DNA of 64,000 nucleotides from positions 1 through 64,000 of the forward strand of contig JADZCJ010000032.1 in the NCBI GenBank assembly GCA_020851635.1, in the 5' to 3' direction. Within the stretch, counting starts at the first letter, position 1. Each line of letters starts with the position of its first letter. The translations under genes and the position numbers were made by a program. The notes below the pieces were generated by a model, which was not told the DNA's origin, did not search any database, and saw nothing but the letters and a program-made list of their open reading frames with translations. The stretch is from Anaerolineae bacterium (lineage in GTDB: Bacteria > Chloroflexota > Anaerolineae > UBA4142 > SHND01). This document shows, one piece after another, positions 7,842-15,964 of the stretch.

Positions 7842-10640
7842 ATGCAAAAACCCTCTCCGCTCGACGCGCTCTTTACCCCACACAGTGTAGCTGTCATCGG
7901 CGCCTCGGACAAGCCCCGGAGTGTCGGACGGACGATCCTAAGCAACCTGCTCGCTGCCGTTGCTCGCGAACCCTCTGCCCCTTTTCTCAACGCAGTCTAC
8001 CCCGTTCACCCCACCCAACCGGATGTGCTCGGCGTCAAAGCGTTTCCCAAAATCTCTGATGTCCCCATCGCTGTTGATCTTGCTGTCATTGCTACGCCCG
8101 CGTCCACGATGCGAGAGGTCATTCGAGAATGTGCCGCCGCCCATGTCAAATGCGCCATTGTCATTGCCGCGGGCTTTCGCGAAATTGGCGTCGAGGGCAT
8201 GCAGCTCGAGCAAGAGATTCTCGAAATCGCCAAAACGGCTGGGATGCGTCTCCTCGGTCCCAACTGTCTCGGCGTCATTCGCCCGCAATTCGGTCTCAAT
8301 GCCACTTTTGCGGCGACCATGCCGCGCGCCGGAGAAATCGCCTTTGTCAGCCAGAGCGGCGCGTTGGGCACAGCCGTTCTCGATTGGAGCATCCGTGAAA
8401 ATTTCGGGTTCAGCGCGTTTGTCTCTGTCGGCTCCATGCTTGATATCGGCTGGGACGAATTGATTGATTTTCTGGGCAAGGATGCCAGGACCGAAAGCAT
8501 CGTCCTCTATATGGAATCTCTGGACAAGGCGCATGCCTTTCTCTCGGCTGCGCGCCAGGTGGCGTTGGACAAGCCCATGGTCGTTCTCAAGGCAGGGCGC
8601 TCGCCGCAGGGCGCACAGGTCGCCCATTTGCACACCGGCGCGATCATGGAATGTGATGCGGTCCTCGACGCGGCATTTCGCCGCGCCGGCGTCCTCCGCG
8701 TTGACAGTGTCTCGGACCTCTTTGAGATGGCTCAGGTGCTTGCCAAACAACCCCGCCCGCGCGGTCCCCGTCTTGCCATTCTCACCAATGCGGGTGGTCC
8801 GGCGGTGCTTGCGACCGATGCCCTCGTCTCAAATGGCGGCGCGCTGGCGGAACTCTCTGCCGAATCCCTCGCGCAGCTCGACGAGATTTTGCCGCTTCAT
8901 TGGAGTCACACCAACCCCATAGATATGCTCGGTGACGCCGGACCAGCCGAATACGCTCGCGCCCTCGACATTGTTTCTCATGATGCGAACGCGGACGGCA
9001 TTCTCGTCATCCTTACCCCTCAAGCCATGACCGACCCGACCGCGTCGGCGGAAGCGCTAAAGCCATTTGCCCAGATTCGCACGAAACCCCTGCTTGCCTC
9101 GTGGATGGGCGGCGCCGAAGTTGAAATCGGCGCCAACATTCTGCGTGCCGCAGCCATCCCCGTTTTTCCGTATCCCGATCGCGCGGTGCGGATGTTTAAC
9201 AATCTGGTGCGCTACGCCGAGAACTTGCGCGCTCTGTATGAAACACCCGTCTCGCCGCTGCTGGAGAACATTGATCGGGCGCGTGTGCGTGAGCTCATTG
9301 ACGCGGCGCGGCGCGACGGGCGCACGATCCTCACCGAAGAAGAATCGCGCCAAATCCTCATCGCATACAACATCCCATTTATCGAAACCCGTCTCGCGAT
9401 GAGCGCCGCCCAGTCCTCGAAATTCTCGGACGAGTTTGGCTATCCCGTCGTCATGAAAATCAACACCGACAAGTTGATTCGCAAAACTGAATATGGCGGC
9501 GTTCTGCTCAATCTTACCAGCGCCAATAATGTCAGGACAACGTTTCGCGCCGTCAAGAACACCGTCACCAAATTGTTGGGCGCCGACAAATTTCATGGCG
9601 TCCAGATTCAACCCATGCTGGATATGGAGCATGCTCATCCGTTGCATCTCGGCAGTGTCCTCGACCCTCAATTCGGTCCGGTGCTCCTTTTGGATGCCGA
9701 GAAACGCCCCCTGCCGGCGGATGCGCGCGGCATCCCAGTCCTCCTCGATGCGACCGCAGCGCTTGAACAGGACTCGCGCTATCGTGACGACGCCCTGGCG
9801 CTGCCGCCGCTCACCACCACTCTGGCGCGGCGCATGATCGAACGCACCCGCGTTTTCCGCGTCTTGCGCGAGGCAAAACTGGATCTGTCGTTCCTCGAAC
9901 AGGTCCTCGCGCGCTTTAGCGCGCTCGTTTCCGAACAGCTGTGGATCAAAGCTGTCGAAATTCATCCCCTGATGGTCCTGCCTCCGTCGAGCGAAAACGG
10001 ACCGGCGAACGTTCTTGCCCTCGACGCTCGCATTTTGCTTCACGACCCTGCCATGTCGGAACAATCCTTGCCGCGCCCCGCCATCCGCCCATATCCGCTG
10101 CAGTACGAGACCACAATCACCCTGCGCGATGGCGCGACCGCGCTTTTGCGCCCCATTCGCCCCGATGACGAGCTCTTGCTGGTCAGCTTTCACGAAAAAC
10201 TTTCGGAACAAAGCATCTATCTGCGTTATTTCCACGCGCTCAATCTATCCCAGCGCATCTCCCACGAACGTCTGGCGCGCGTCGCTTCGATTGACTATGC
10301 GCGCGAAATCACGCTCGTTGTCGAACATCGCGCGCCTTCCGACCCGGCACAAACCAACGCAAGCTCCCCCGAACTTTTCGCTGTCGCGCGTTTCACTCGC
10401 CGCAGTGGGACGGGGGATGCTGAATTTGCCGTCCTGATTCGTGATGATGTTCAAAGACAGGGGTTGGGCACTATCCTCTTGACCAAATTGATCGAGATAG
10501 CGCGCACCGAAGGCATCGCGCGCCTCTTGGGGGAAATTCTGCCCGAAAATATCGGCATGAAACGTCTCGCCGAAAAAATGGGTTTTACGCTTGCTTATGA
10601 TATCGAGCAAGCTATAACGAGGGTGGAACTGTCACTTTGA
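7842..10640 (+). CDS. Pat-like fusion: NDP-forming acyl-CoA synthetase domains + C-terminal GNAT acetyltransferase
   Basis: 932 aa with the domain order of PatZ/YfiQ protein acetyltransferases. Residues ~10-300 are the CoA-binding/ligase part (VAVIGASDKPRSVGR; HLHTGAIME with the phosphohistidine position kept). Residues ~480-720 correspond to ATP-grasp, and 760-925 to GNAT (DDVQRQGLGTILL). Compared with the paralogue at 42004, the ATP-grasp core is altered: the FGLGG loop there is replaced here by LLDAEKRPLPADARGIP and an inserted segment. I infer weakened or lost ligase activity, as in sensor-like Pat enzymes whose job is lysine acetylation under acetyl-CoA control. It is a single-gene unit between two terminators. 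Family certain, catalytic status inferred. Confidence 0.88.
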   Translation: MQKPSPLDALFTPHSVAVIGASDKPRSVGRTILSNLLAAVAREPSAPFLNAVYPVHPTQPDVLGVKAFPKISDVPIAVDLAVIATPASTMREVIRECAAAHVKCAIVIAAGFREIGVEGMQLEQEILEIAKTAGMRLLGPNCLGVIRPQFGLNATFAATMPRAGEIAFVSQSGALGTAVLDWSIRENFGFSAFVSVGSMLDIGWDELIDFLGKDARTESIVLYMESLDKAHAFLSAARQVALDKPMVVLKAGRSPQGAQVAHLHTGAIMECDAVLDAAFRRAGVLRVDSVSDLFEMAQVLAKQPRPRGPRLAILTNAGGPAVLATDALVSNGGALAELSAESLAQLDEILPLHWSHTNPIDMLGDAGPAEYARALDIVSHDANADGILVILTPQAMTDPTASAEALKPFAQIRTKPLLASWMGGAEVEIGANILRAAAIPVFPYPDRAVRMFNNLVRYAENLRALYETPVSPLLENIDRARVRELIDAARRDGRTILTEEESRQILIAYNIPFIETRLAMSAAQSSKFSDEFGYPVVMKINTDKLIRKTEYGGVLLNLTSANNVRTTFRAVKNTVTKLLGADKFHGVQIQPMLDMEHAHPLHLGSVLDPQFGPVLLLDAEKRPLPADARGIPVLLDATAALEQDSRYRDDALALPPLTTTLARRMIERTRVFRVLREAKLDLSFLEQVLARFSALVSEQLWIKAVEIHPLMVLPPSSENGPANVLALDARILLHDPAMSEQSLPRPAIRPYPLQYETTITLRDGATALLRPIRPDDELLLVSFHEKLSEQSIYLRYFHALNLSQRISHERLARVASIDYAREITLVVEHRAPSDPAQTNASSPELFAVARFTRRSGTGDAEFAVLIRDDVQRQGLGTILLTKLIEIARTEGIARLLGEILPENIGMKRLAEKMGFTLAYDIEQAITRVELSL

Positions 10641-10647
10641 CAAGAAT

Positions 10648-10685
10648 AAAAAAGGGGCGCGCCAATTCAGGCGCGCCCCTTTTTT
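10648..10685. terminator. Intrinsic bidirectional terminator
   Basis: Six A, GGGGCGCGCC, a 6-nt loop, GGCGCGCCCC, six T. It lies 7 bp after the Pat-like stop and 7 bp before the end of the convergent cysA gene, so it can serve both. Confidence 0.92.
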
Positions 10686-10692
10686 CACTCAC

Positions 10693-12612
10693 TCAAATTG
10701 AAACGCCGGGATCTTCTGTCACGATCATTACCGGACACGGCGCTCGCTGCAAAATCTCGCTCGTCAGGTCTATGCTGCCGAGGCGCGCTGTGCCCCCCTC
10801 CAGATGACGCCCGATCACGATCAGATCGTGTTCGCCTTTTTCTGCTTCCTTTAGAATCTCGTCAACCACGACCCCCGAGCGTTCTTGTATCTCTGCGCTA
10901 ATCCCCTGATTTCGCAGCGTCAGCGTGCCCTCTGCCAGATGTTTGGCGATCCACGGCGGTGTGGGGCGGGCGAGATTCGGCGCGGGACGATTCGGTCCGC
11001 CGCCGCCGAATGTTGGAGCGCTTGCCGGGTCCACATACAACAATGTCGTCCCCGCGCCGGTGCGCCGCGCTAGACGCCCGCCAAAAATGATGTTGCGTTT
11101 GCCCGGTTCGCCGCCCGCGGTGCAAAACAATATTCGTCGGATCGTCGTTTGTTCTCCCTTGACTATGAGCAGCGGCAGGGGCGACCTTCGCACCAGCTCG
11201 CGAAATGTCGTTTCGGCGCGCGGGCTGTCTTTTCTTGGCTCGGCAAGCAGCAATAGATCATACTCGCCCGCTTTGGCTTGCCCCAAAATCTCGTCCGTCG
11301 CGCGCCCTACGCGCGCGTGAAATTCCATCAAGGGCGACTGTGTCCCCACCGTCTCGCGCGCCAAAATAGCCAACTGCTCTGCGGTCGCCTTGTCTTCTGC
11401 CATTGTCACCACGGTCACAAGACCGCCGGTCGCGCGCGCCAACATCTCGCCATAGGTTAACAATTTTTCTGCGTTGGCGCTTTCATCAATTCCCACCAGC
11501 ACGCGCATTGGGATTCGAGGCAAAATATGGAAATTGTTAATCCCCACCCACACCTGTTGTCCCGCCTGAAAATCCAAATGTCCGTCGCTGCGCGGCACCC
11601 GCGCCACCTGGATCGGCAGTCCTGTTTCCCCGAATTCAGCCGGCAGCCGCCAGGTGTTTGGCAGCGGATGCAGACGCAGGCGCAAGCGTTGGAGCGTTCC
11701 CAAAAACAAGACCTGCTCGATCACTCCTTGCCCCAATACAGGAATCGTCAGCTCCTCGCGCGCCGTTGCCAACGTCAGGTCTTCGGGGCGAAACAACACC
11801 TCTAAACGTCCTTCAGGGTCAACTGTCGTATACGAAACCGCGTCCGACAATTCCAGCGAACCCAGATTGACGCGTCCCTCCTTGACCTGTCCCGCCATCA
11901 AATTCGCGCCGCCCAAAAAGGTTGCCACAAACTCCTGCTGCGGGCTGCGATACAGCGCGGTCGGCGACCCGACCTCCAACAATCTGCCGCGGTCAATGAC
12001 GCCGATGCGGTCGCCCAGTTCGAATGCTTCCTCCTGGTCGTGCGTCACCAGGATGGTAGTCACCTTGACGCGCTGTTGGATCTCTTTGAGCGCCAGCCGC
12101 AGTTGGGCGCGAATCTTGACATCCAGCGCGCCAAACGGTTCATCGAGCAGCAGCACCGACGGCTCGAACGCGAGCGCACGCGCGACTGCCACACGCTGCT
12201 GCTGTCCGCCCGACAATTGCTTGGGATAGCGTCCCCCCAAACCGCCCAATCCCACCAACGCCAGTAATTCGTTACTCTTGGCAGTGCGTTGTGCTTTTGG
12301 CACGTGGCGCGCCTCCAGCCCAAACTCGATATTTTCAGCAACCGTCATGTGACGGAACAGCGAATAATTTTGAAACACAAATCCCGTGTTTCGCTGTTGG
12401 GGCGTCAGATGTGTCACGTCACGGCCGTGCAAAAACACGCGCCCCCCATCCGCCGGGATCAGCCCCGCGATGATTCGCAGGATTGTGCTCTTGCCGCTTC
12501 CGCTCGGGCCCAGCAGCACCAGCAATTCGCCGTCGTGGATTTCTAGCGACACATGGTCTACCACCGCGTGCGCGCCAAAGTGCTTGACCAGGTCTTGGAT
12601 AACAATGCTCAT
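10693..12612 (-). CDS. cysA: Sulfate/molybdate-type ABC ATPase fused to two universal stress (UspA) domains
   Basis: Residues 1-~240 are an ABC ATPase: Walker A GPSGSGKS (35-42), Q-loop VFQNYS, signature LSGGQQQR (133-140), Walker B VLLLDEP (153-159). A TOBE-like part follows to ~360. The C-terminal ~275 residues are not normal for CysA. They read as two tandem Usp domains (MRVLVGIDESANAEKLL from ~370, ending LLLLAEP and PLPLLIVKG; then RRILFCTAGG to DLIVIGRH and PCPVMIVTE). Usp domains bind ATP or sense stress, so the fusion may gate import; this is inference. The ATG overlaps the permease stop by 4 nt (ATGA). This is the last gene of a four-gene minus-strand operon. Confidence 0.93.
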   Translation of the reverse strand: MSIVIQDLVKHFGAHAVVDHVSLEIHDGELLVLLGPSGSGKSTILRIIAGLIPADGGRVFLHGRDVTHLTPQQRNTGFVFQNYSLFRHMTVAENIEFGLEARHVPKAQRTAKSNELLALVGLGGLGGRYPKQLSGGQQQRVAVARALAFEPSVLLLDEPFGALDVKIRAQLRLALKEIQQRVKVTTILVTHDQEEAFELGDRIGVIDRGRLLEVGSPTALYRSPQQEFVATFLGGANLMAGQVKEGRVNLGSLELSDAVSYTTVDPEGRLEVLFRPEDLTLATAREELTIPVLGQGVIEQVLFLGTLQRLRLRLHPLPNTWRLPAEFGETGLPIQVARVPRSDGHLDFQAGQQVWVGINNFHILPRIPMRVLVGIDESANAEKLLTYGEMLARATGGLVTVVTMAEDKATAEQLAILARETVGTQSPLMEFHARVGRATDEILGQAKAGEYDLLLLAEPRKDSPRAETTFRELVRRSPLPLLIVKGEQTTIRRILFCTAGGEPGKRNIIFGGRLARRTGAGTTLLYVDPASAPTFGGGGPNRPAPNLARPTPPWIAKHLAEGTLTLRNQGISAEIQERSGVVVDEILKEAEKGEHDLIVIGRHLEGGTARLGSIDLTSEILQRAPCPVMIVTEDPGVSI

Positions 12613-13421
12613 TGTGTGATTTCGGTTCGCTTTCGCAGGATTTCCATCCCAATCAATACCGTGAATGAAAACAGTGCCAGCACCACCGCCACCGCATACG
12701 CGCTGATGTATTGTCTCTCATCCAATGCGGCAAAGATATACAGCGTCGCGGTCTCGGTCTTGCCGGTCACCGCGCCGCCCGCGACCAGCACCCCGCCAAA
12801 CTCACCCAGCGCGCGTGCCAGCGTCAGACTGATGCCGTACAACAGCCCCCATCGAATCCCGGGCATGGTCACGCGCACGAACGTGCGCCAACTGCTTGCC
12901 CCCAGCGTGTGCGCGGCTTGTTCCGGTTCATGTCCGATTTCGCGCAGCACGGGCATTACCTCGCGGATTACGAACGGCAGAGACACAAAGACAGTCACCA
13001 GCAGCATTCCGGGCACGGCAAAAGCGATCTGCGTGTCCGTTGCTTTCACCAGCGGCGCAAACCACCCCTGCCGCCCAAACAGCAAAATCACCATATAACC
13101 GGTGATGACCGGCGAAACGACAAACGGCAAGTCCACCAGCGCGTTGAAAAAAGCTCTGCCAAAAAATTCCTGCCGCACCAGCACCCACGCCACTGTCGTT
13201 CCAAAAATCGTGTTGATGACTACTGCGGCGATTGCCAGCTGTATGCTCAGCCAAAAAGCGGCGATTACCTGTGGGTCGTTGAGCGATTCAAAAAAAACGG
13301 CAGCGCCTTGCGCGAATGCGCCTTGAAAAATCGCAAGCACGGGCAGTAGGATCAGGACCGCAAGATACAACACCGCGATGCCGATCAAAAGTTTGGGTAC
13401 CCACCCCTTTGGCTCACGCAT
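12609..13421 (-). CDS. cysW: Sulfate ABC transporter permease CysW
   Basis: An integral membrane permease (270 aa) with several hydrophobic helices and the ABC-coupling EAA loop EQAAHTLGASSWRTFVRV. The chosen start MREPKGWVPK (ATG 13421) has AGGAG upstream and overlaps the end of cysT by 8 nt; a longer reading would enter cysT further. It forms the inner-membrane channel with CysT, energised by the downstream ATPase. CysW versus CysT naming rests on gene order and similarity to the family. Confidence 0.88.
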   Translation of the reverse strand: MREPKGWVPKLLIGIAVLYLAVLILLPVLAIFQGAFAQGAAVFFESLNDPQVIAAFWLSIQLAIAAVVINTIFGTTVAWVLVRQEFFGRAFFNALVDLPFVVSPVITGYMVILLFGRQGWFAPLVKATDTQIAFAVPGMLLVTVFVSLPFVIREVMPVLREIGHEPEQAAHTLGASSWRTFVRVTMPGIRWGLLYGISLTLARALGEFGGVLVAGGAVTGKTETATLYIFAALDERQYISAYAVAVVLALFSFTVLIGMEILRKRTEITQ

Positions 13422-14277
13422 TGCGCCGCTCCTGCCGCCGTTGAATAAAATCCACCACAAACACCAGCGTAAATGCCATCGCTAAAAGGACCACCGACAT
13501 TGCGCTTGCGCCGCGTTGATTGTCCGATTCGATTTGGCTCAGCACATACACCGCCGCGGTTTGTGAGCGCAGCGGAAAATTGCCCGCCACCACAATGATC
13601 GAGCCAAATTCGCCCAATGCGCGCGCAAAACTCAACAACGCACCGCTGATCACGGCGGGCGCAAGCGCGGGGAGCAACACGCGCCGAAACGTGGTCCAGC
13701 TCGACGCGCCCAGCGTTGCCGCCGCATCCTCCTGATCCAGGTCAATCTCTGTCAGAACGGGTTGCACCGTCCGGACCACAAAAGGAAAACTCACAAAAAG
13801 CAGCGCCAGGATGATGCCCGGCGGCGCAAAGATGATATCTATACCCAACCGGCGGTCCAGGAAACCTCCGATAGCCGTCTGCGGGCCATACAGCACCACA
13901 AGCATCAGACCTGTCACAAGCGTCGGAATCGCAAACGGCACATCAATCAGCGCATTCAAAAATGCCTTGCCGGGAAAACGATATCGAACGAGGACATACG
14001 CGGCAAGAACGCCCATCACCGTATTAATGCCCGTCATGACGGCAGCGGTCCACAGCGAGAGCCGCAGCGCCGCCATCGCTGCGGGGCGGCTGATGTCTTG
14101 CCACAACCCTTGAATCCCGCCGCTCAGCCCGTCGCTCACTACGGCGGCAAGTGGCAGCAGCAACATCGCCGACAAATAAATTAGGGCAACGGCGCGCAAG
14201 CTCCATTGCCCCCACGGACGTGACGCTTGACGCTTTTTGATGGACGCGTCAAACATGGTTGATCCCGCTCTATTCAT
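13414..14277 (-). CDS. cysT: Sulfate ABC transporter permease CysT (CysU)
   Basis: A 287-aa permease with hydrophobic helices and an EAA loop (EDAAATLGASSWTTFRRV). It starts 6 nt after the binding-protein stop; an internal ATG seven codons in (MFDASIKK) is an alternative start. It overlaps cysW, as expected for a stoichiometric permease pair. The typical CysT segment FAIPTLVTGLMLVVLYGP is present. Confidence 0.88.
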   Translation of the reverse strand: MNRAGSTMFDASIKKRQASRPWGQWSLRAVALIYLSAMLLLPLAAVVSDGLSGGIQGLWQDISRPAAMAALRLSLWTAAVMTGINTVMGVLAAYVLVRYRFPGKAFLNALIDVPFAIPTLVTGLMLVVLYGPQTAIGGFLDRRLGIDIIFAPPGIILALLFVSFPFVVRTVQPVLTEIDLDQEDAAATLGASSWTTFRRVLLPALAPAVISGALLSFARALGEFGSIIVVAGNFPLRSQTAAVYVLSQIESDNQRGASAMSVVLLAMAFTLVFVVDFIQRRQERRNA

Positions 14278-14283
14278 TGACGA

Positions 14284-15405
14284 TTATTTTTCTGCCTGGA
14301 CTTGTTCAAGCAGCTTGGTGAATATGCCATCGGGTCCAAAAAACGTTGACGTGACCGTCTTCCAACCGCCTACATCCTCAATCAAGAACAGGTCTTGGAC
14401 CGGCGGGTATTGTGCTTGGGTTCTTTTGGCGACGGTGGTGTCAATTGAGCGCAGCCCGTATTCGGCAAAAACCGTCTGTGCTTCGGGCGTCAAGAGAAAA
14501 TCGCGAAACGCTTCCGCGACCTCGCGTGTGCCATGCCGGTCAACATTCGAGTCCACGACGGCGATGGGGTTTTCAATCAAAATTGTCGAACGCGGTATGA
14601 CGTAATCATACTTTTGCCCGGCTCGATGTGCAACCAGCACCTCATTTTCATACGTAATTGCCACATCGCCTACGCCCATTTCGAAATTGATGATGCTTTC
14701 GCGCGCCCCCTTGTCCAGCACGGTCACATTCTTGAAAACGTCCTTGAGAAATTGGCGCGCCGCATTATCATCTTCTGGGGCATAGCCGTCAACAAAACCG
14801 CGTTTTGCCGCACCCCACGCCGCCATGACATTCCACTGCGCCCCGCCGCTGCTCGCAGGGTCCGGAGTGAGGATTTCCAGCCCTTGGCGCGTCAGGTCTT
14901 TCCAATCCTTTATATTTTTGGGATTGCCCTCGCGCACGGCAAAAACCACGATGGAATTGCTGACCATGCCCCCTGCGCCCTTGCTTTTCCAATCATGCGT
15001 GATCAGCCCCGCATCGCCGATGCGGTTCACATCCGCTTCCAGCGAAAGCGCAACCAGATCTGCTTCAAATCCCCCGACCACCGCCCGCGATTGTGCGCCC
15101 GAACCGAGATATGATTCTTGAAATTCTACGTCCTGACCCGTCTTGTCCTTCCACTGGTGTTGAAACAGCGGGATAAGCTTGCCATACGCCTCGCGCGGTG
15201 TCGTGTATGCGCCCAAAATAATCGTCGTCTTGTTCGCCATTCCCGTTGGCGGGGTCGTGGGGCTTGACGCTTGGGGTCCGCAGGCAAATAATACGATGGC
15301 TGTCACGAGGAGGAAAATCGCGGCTGCGCCCTCTTTGAGCCGGCTTCTCGATTCGCCGGGTCCTTTCGAATCTGCCGGTGAAAGCTTGCACATGTTCTTG
15401 CTCAC
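14284..15405 (-). CDS. sbp: Sulfate-binding lipoprotein (Sbp/CysP type)
   Basis: The first gene of the minus-strand sulfate operon. A basic N-terminus and hydrophobic stretch end in the lipobox LFAC, so the mature protein is lipid-anchored at the cell surface. The mature part has sulfate-binding-protein hallmarks (ESYLGSGAQSRAVVGGFEADLVAL; EILTPDPASSGGAQWNVMAAWG; FEMGVGDVAITYENEV). It captures sulfate or thiosulfate and delivers it to the CysT/CysW permeases. The first ~24 residues are long and polar for a signal peptide, so the true start could be slightly internal, but no better ATG is visible. Confidence 0.9.
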   Translation of the reverse strand: MSKNMCKLSPADSKGPGESRSRLKEGAAAIFLLVTAIVLFACGPQASSPTTPPTGMANKTTIILGAYTTPREAYGKLIPLFQHQWKDKTGQDVEFQESYLGSGAQSRAVVGGFEADLVALSLEADVNRIGDAGLITHDWKSKGAGGMVSNSIVVFAVREGNPKNIKDWKDLTRQGLEILTPDPASSGGAQWNVMAAWGAAKRGFVDGYAPEDDNAARQFLKDVFKNVTVLDKGARESIINFEMGVGDVAITYENEVLVAHRAGQKYDYVIPRSTILIENPIAVVDSNVDRHGTREVAEAFRDFLLTPEAQTVFAEYGLRSIDTTVAKRTQAQYPPVQDLFLIEDVGGWKTVTSTFFGPDGIFTKLLEQVQAEK

Positions 15406-15530
15406 GAACGAATCTCCATAATCCCTAGTGGAATAGTAGGATATGCAATGCCGAGTATAACGCGAACATCGCTCGTGTCAAACTTGCGCGCCCTCCCCAA
15501 TAAAAAGGCGTGCGTCACGATTCCGGACAG

Positions 15531-15720
15531 TAAGGAACGAACGCCGTTTCGTTCCGCGCGCGGCACGCTGCGGCGAGCATGCCCTACTCGGCAGCGTAAG
15601 GAACGAACGCCGTTTCGTTCCCCGCGCGGCACGCTGCGGCAAGTGTGCCCTACTCGGCAGCGTAAGGAACGAACGCCGTTTCGTTCCCCGCGCGACACGC
15701 TGCGGCGAGCTTGCCCTCCT
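15531..15720. repeat. Three tandem copies of a 66-bp palindrome-containing unit
   Basis: The segment AAGGAACGAACG starts at 15532, 15598 and 15664, giving a 66-bp period. Each unit holds a short inverted repeat (GGAACGAA ... TTCGTTCC) followed by a GC-rich part with GCACGCTGCGGC and TGCCCT. The copies differ at only a few bases. They look like a REP-type intergenic element tandemly amplified between two divergent transporter operons. Open frames reading through them are repeat artefacts. Confidence 0.9.
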
Positions 15721-15761
15721 CTCACCCCAAAATATGACCCACACCTCGAAAAAAATCGGCA

Positions 15762-15790
15762 TTGACGCAAACCCTCTCGTTTGTTAAAAT
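15762..15790 (+). promoter_or_regulatory. Sigma70-type promoter of the aap operon
   Basis: TTGACG (15762-15767), 17 bp, TAAAAT (15785-15790). It is followed by an untranslated leader of about 165 nt before aapJ, in which I recognise no known riboswitch. aapJ itself has a strong GAGGAGG ribosome site. Confidence 0.65.
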
Positions 15791-15964
15791 CGCGTTCAAA
15801 CCGCGTCACCGCCGGTCTCTGAACACCCTCTCGGCTGATCAGAGTCCTCTTTGGAATCGCGACGAGCGACGCTGCCATTACTTGTTCTCCCGTCAGTACT
15901 GCTTTATTCCGAGCTGCAGCGCGGCATGGGTGACGCCTCTGCAAGTTCCCTGTGAGGAGGAGAA

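Noticed and set aside
15531-15720. CRISPR array
   Set aside because: The whole 66-bp unit repeats without unique spacers, and there are only three copies and no cas genes.
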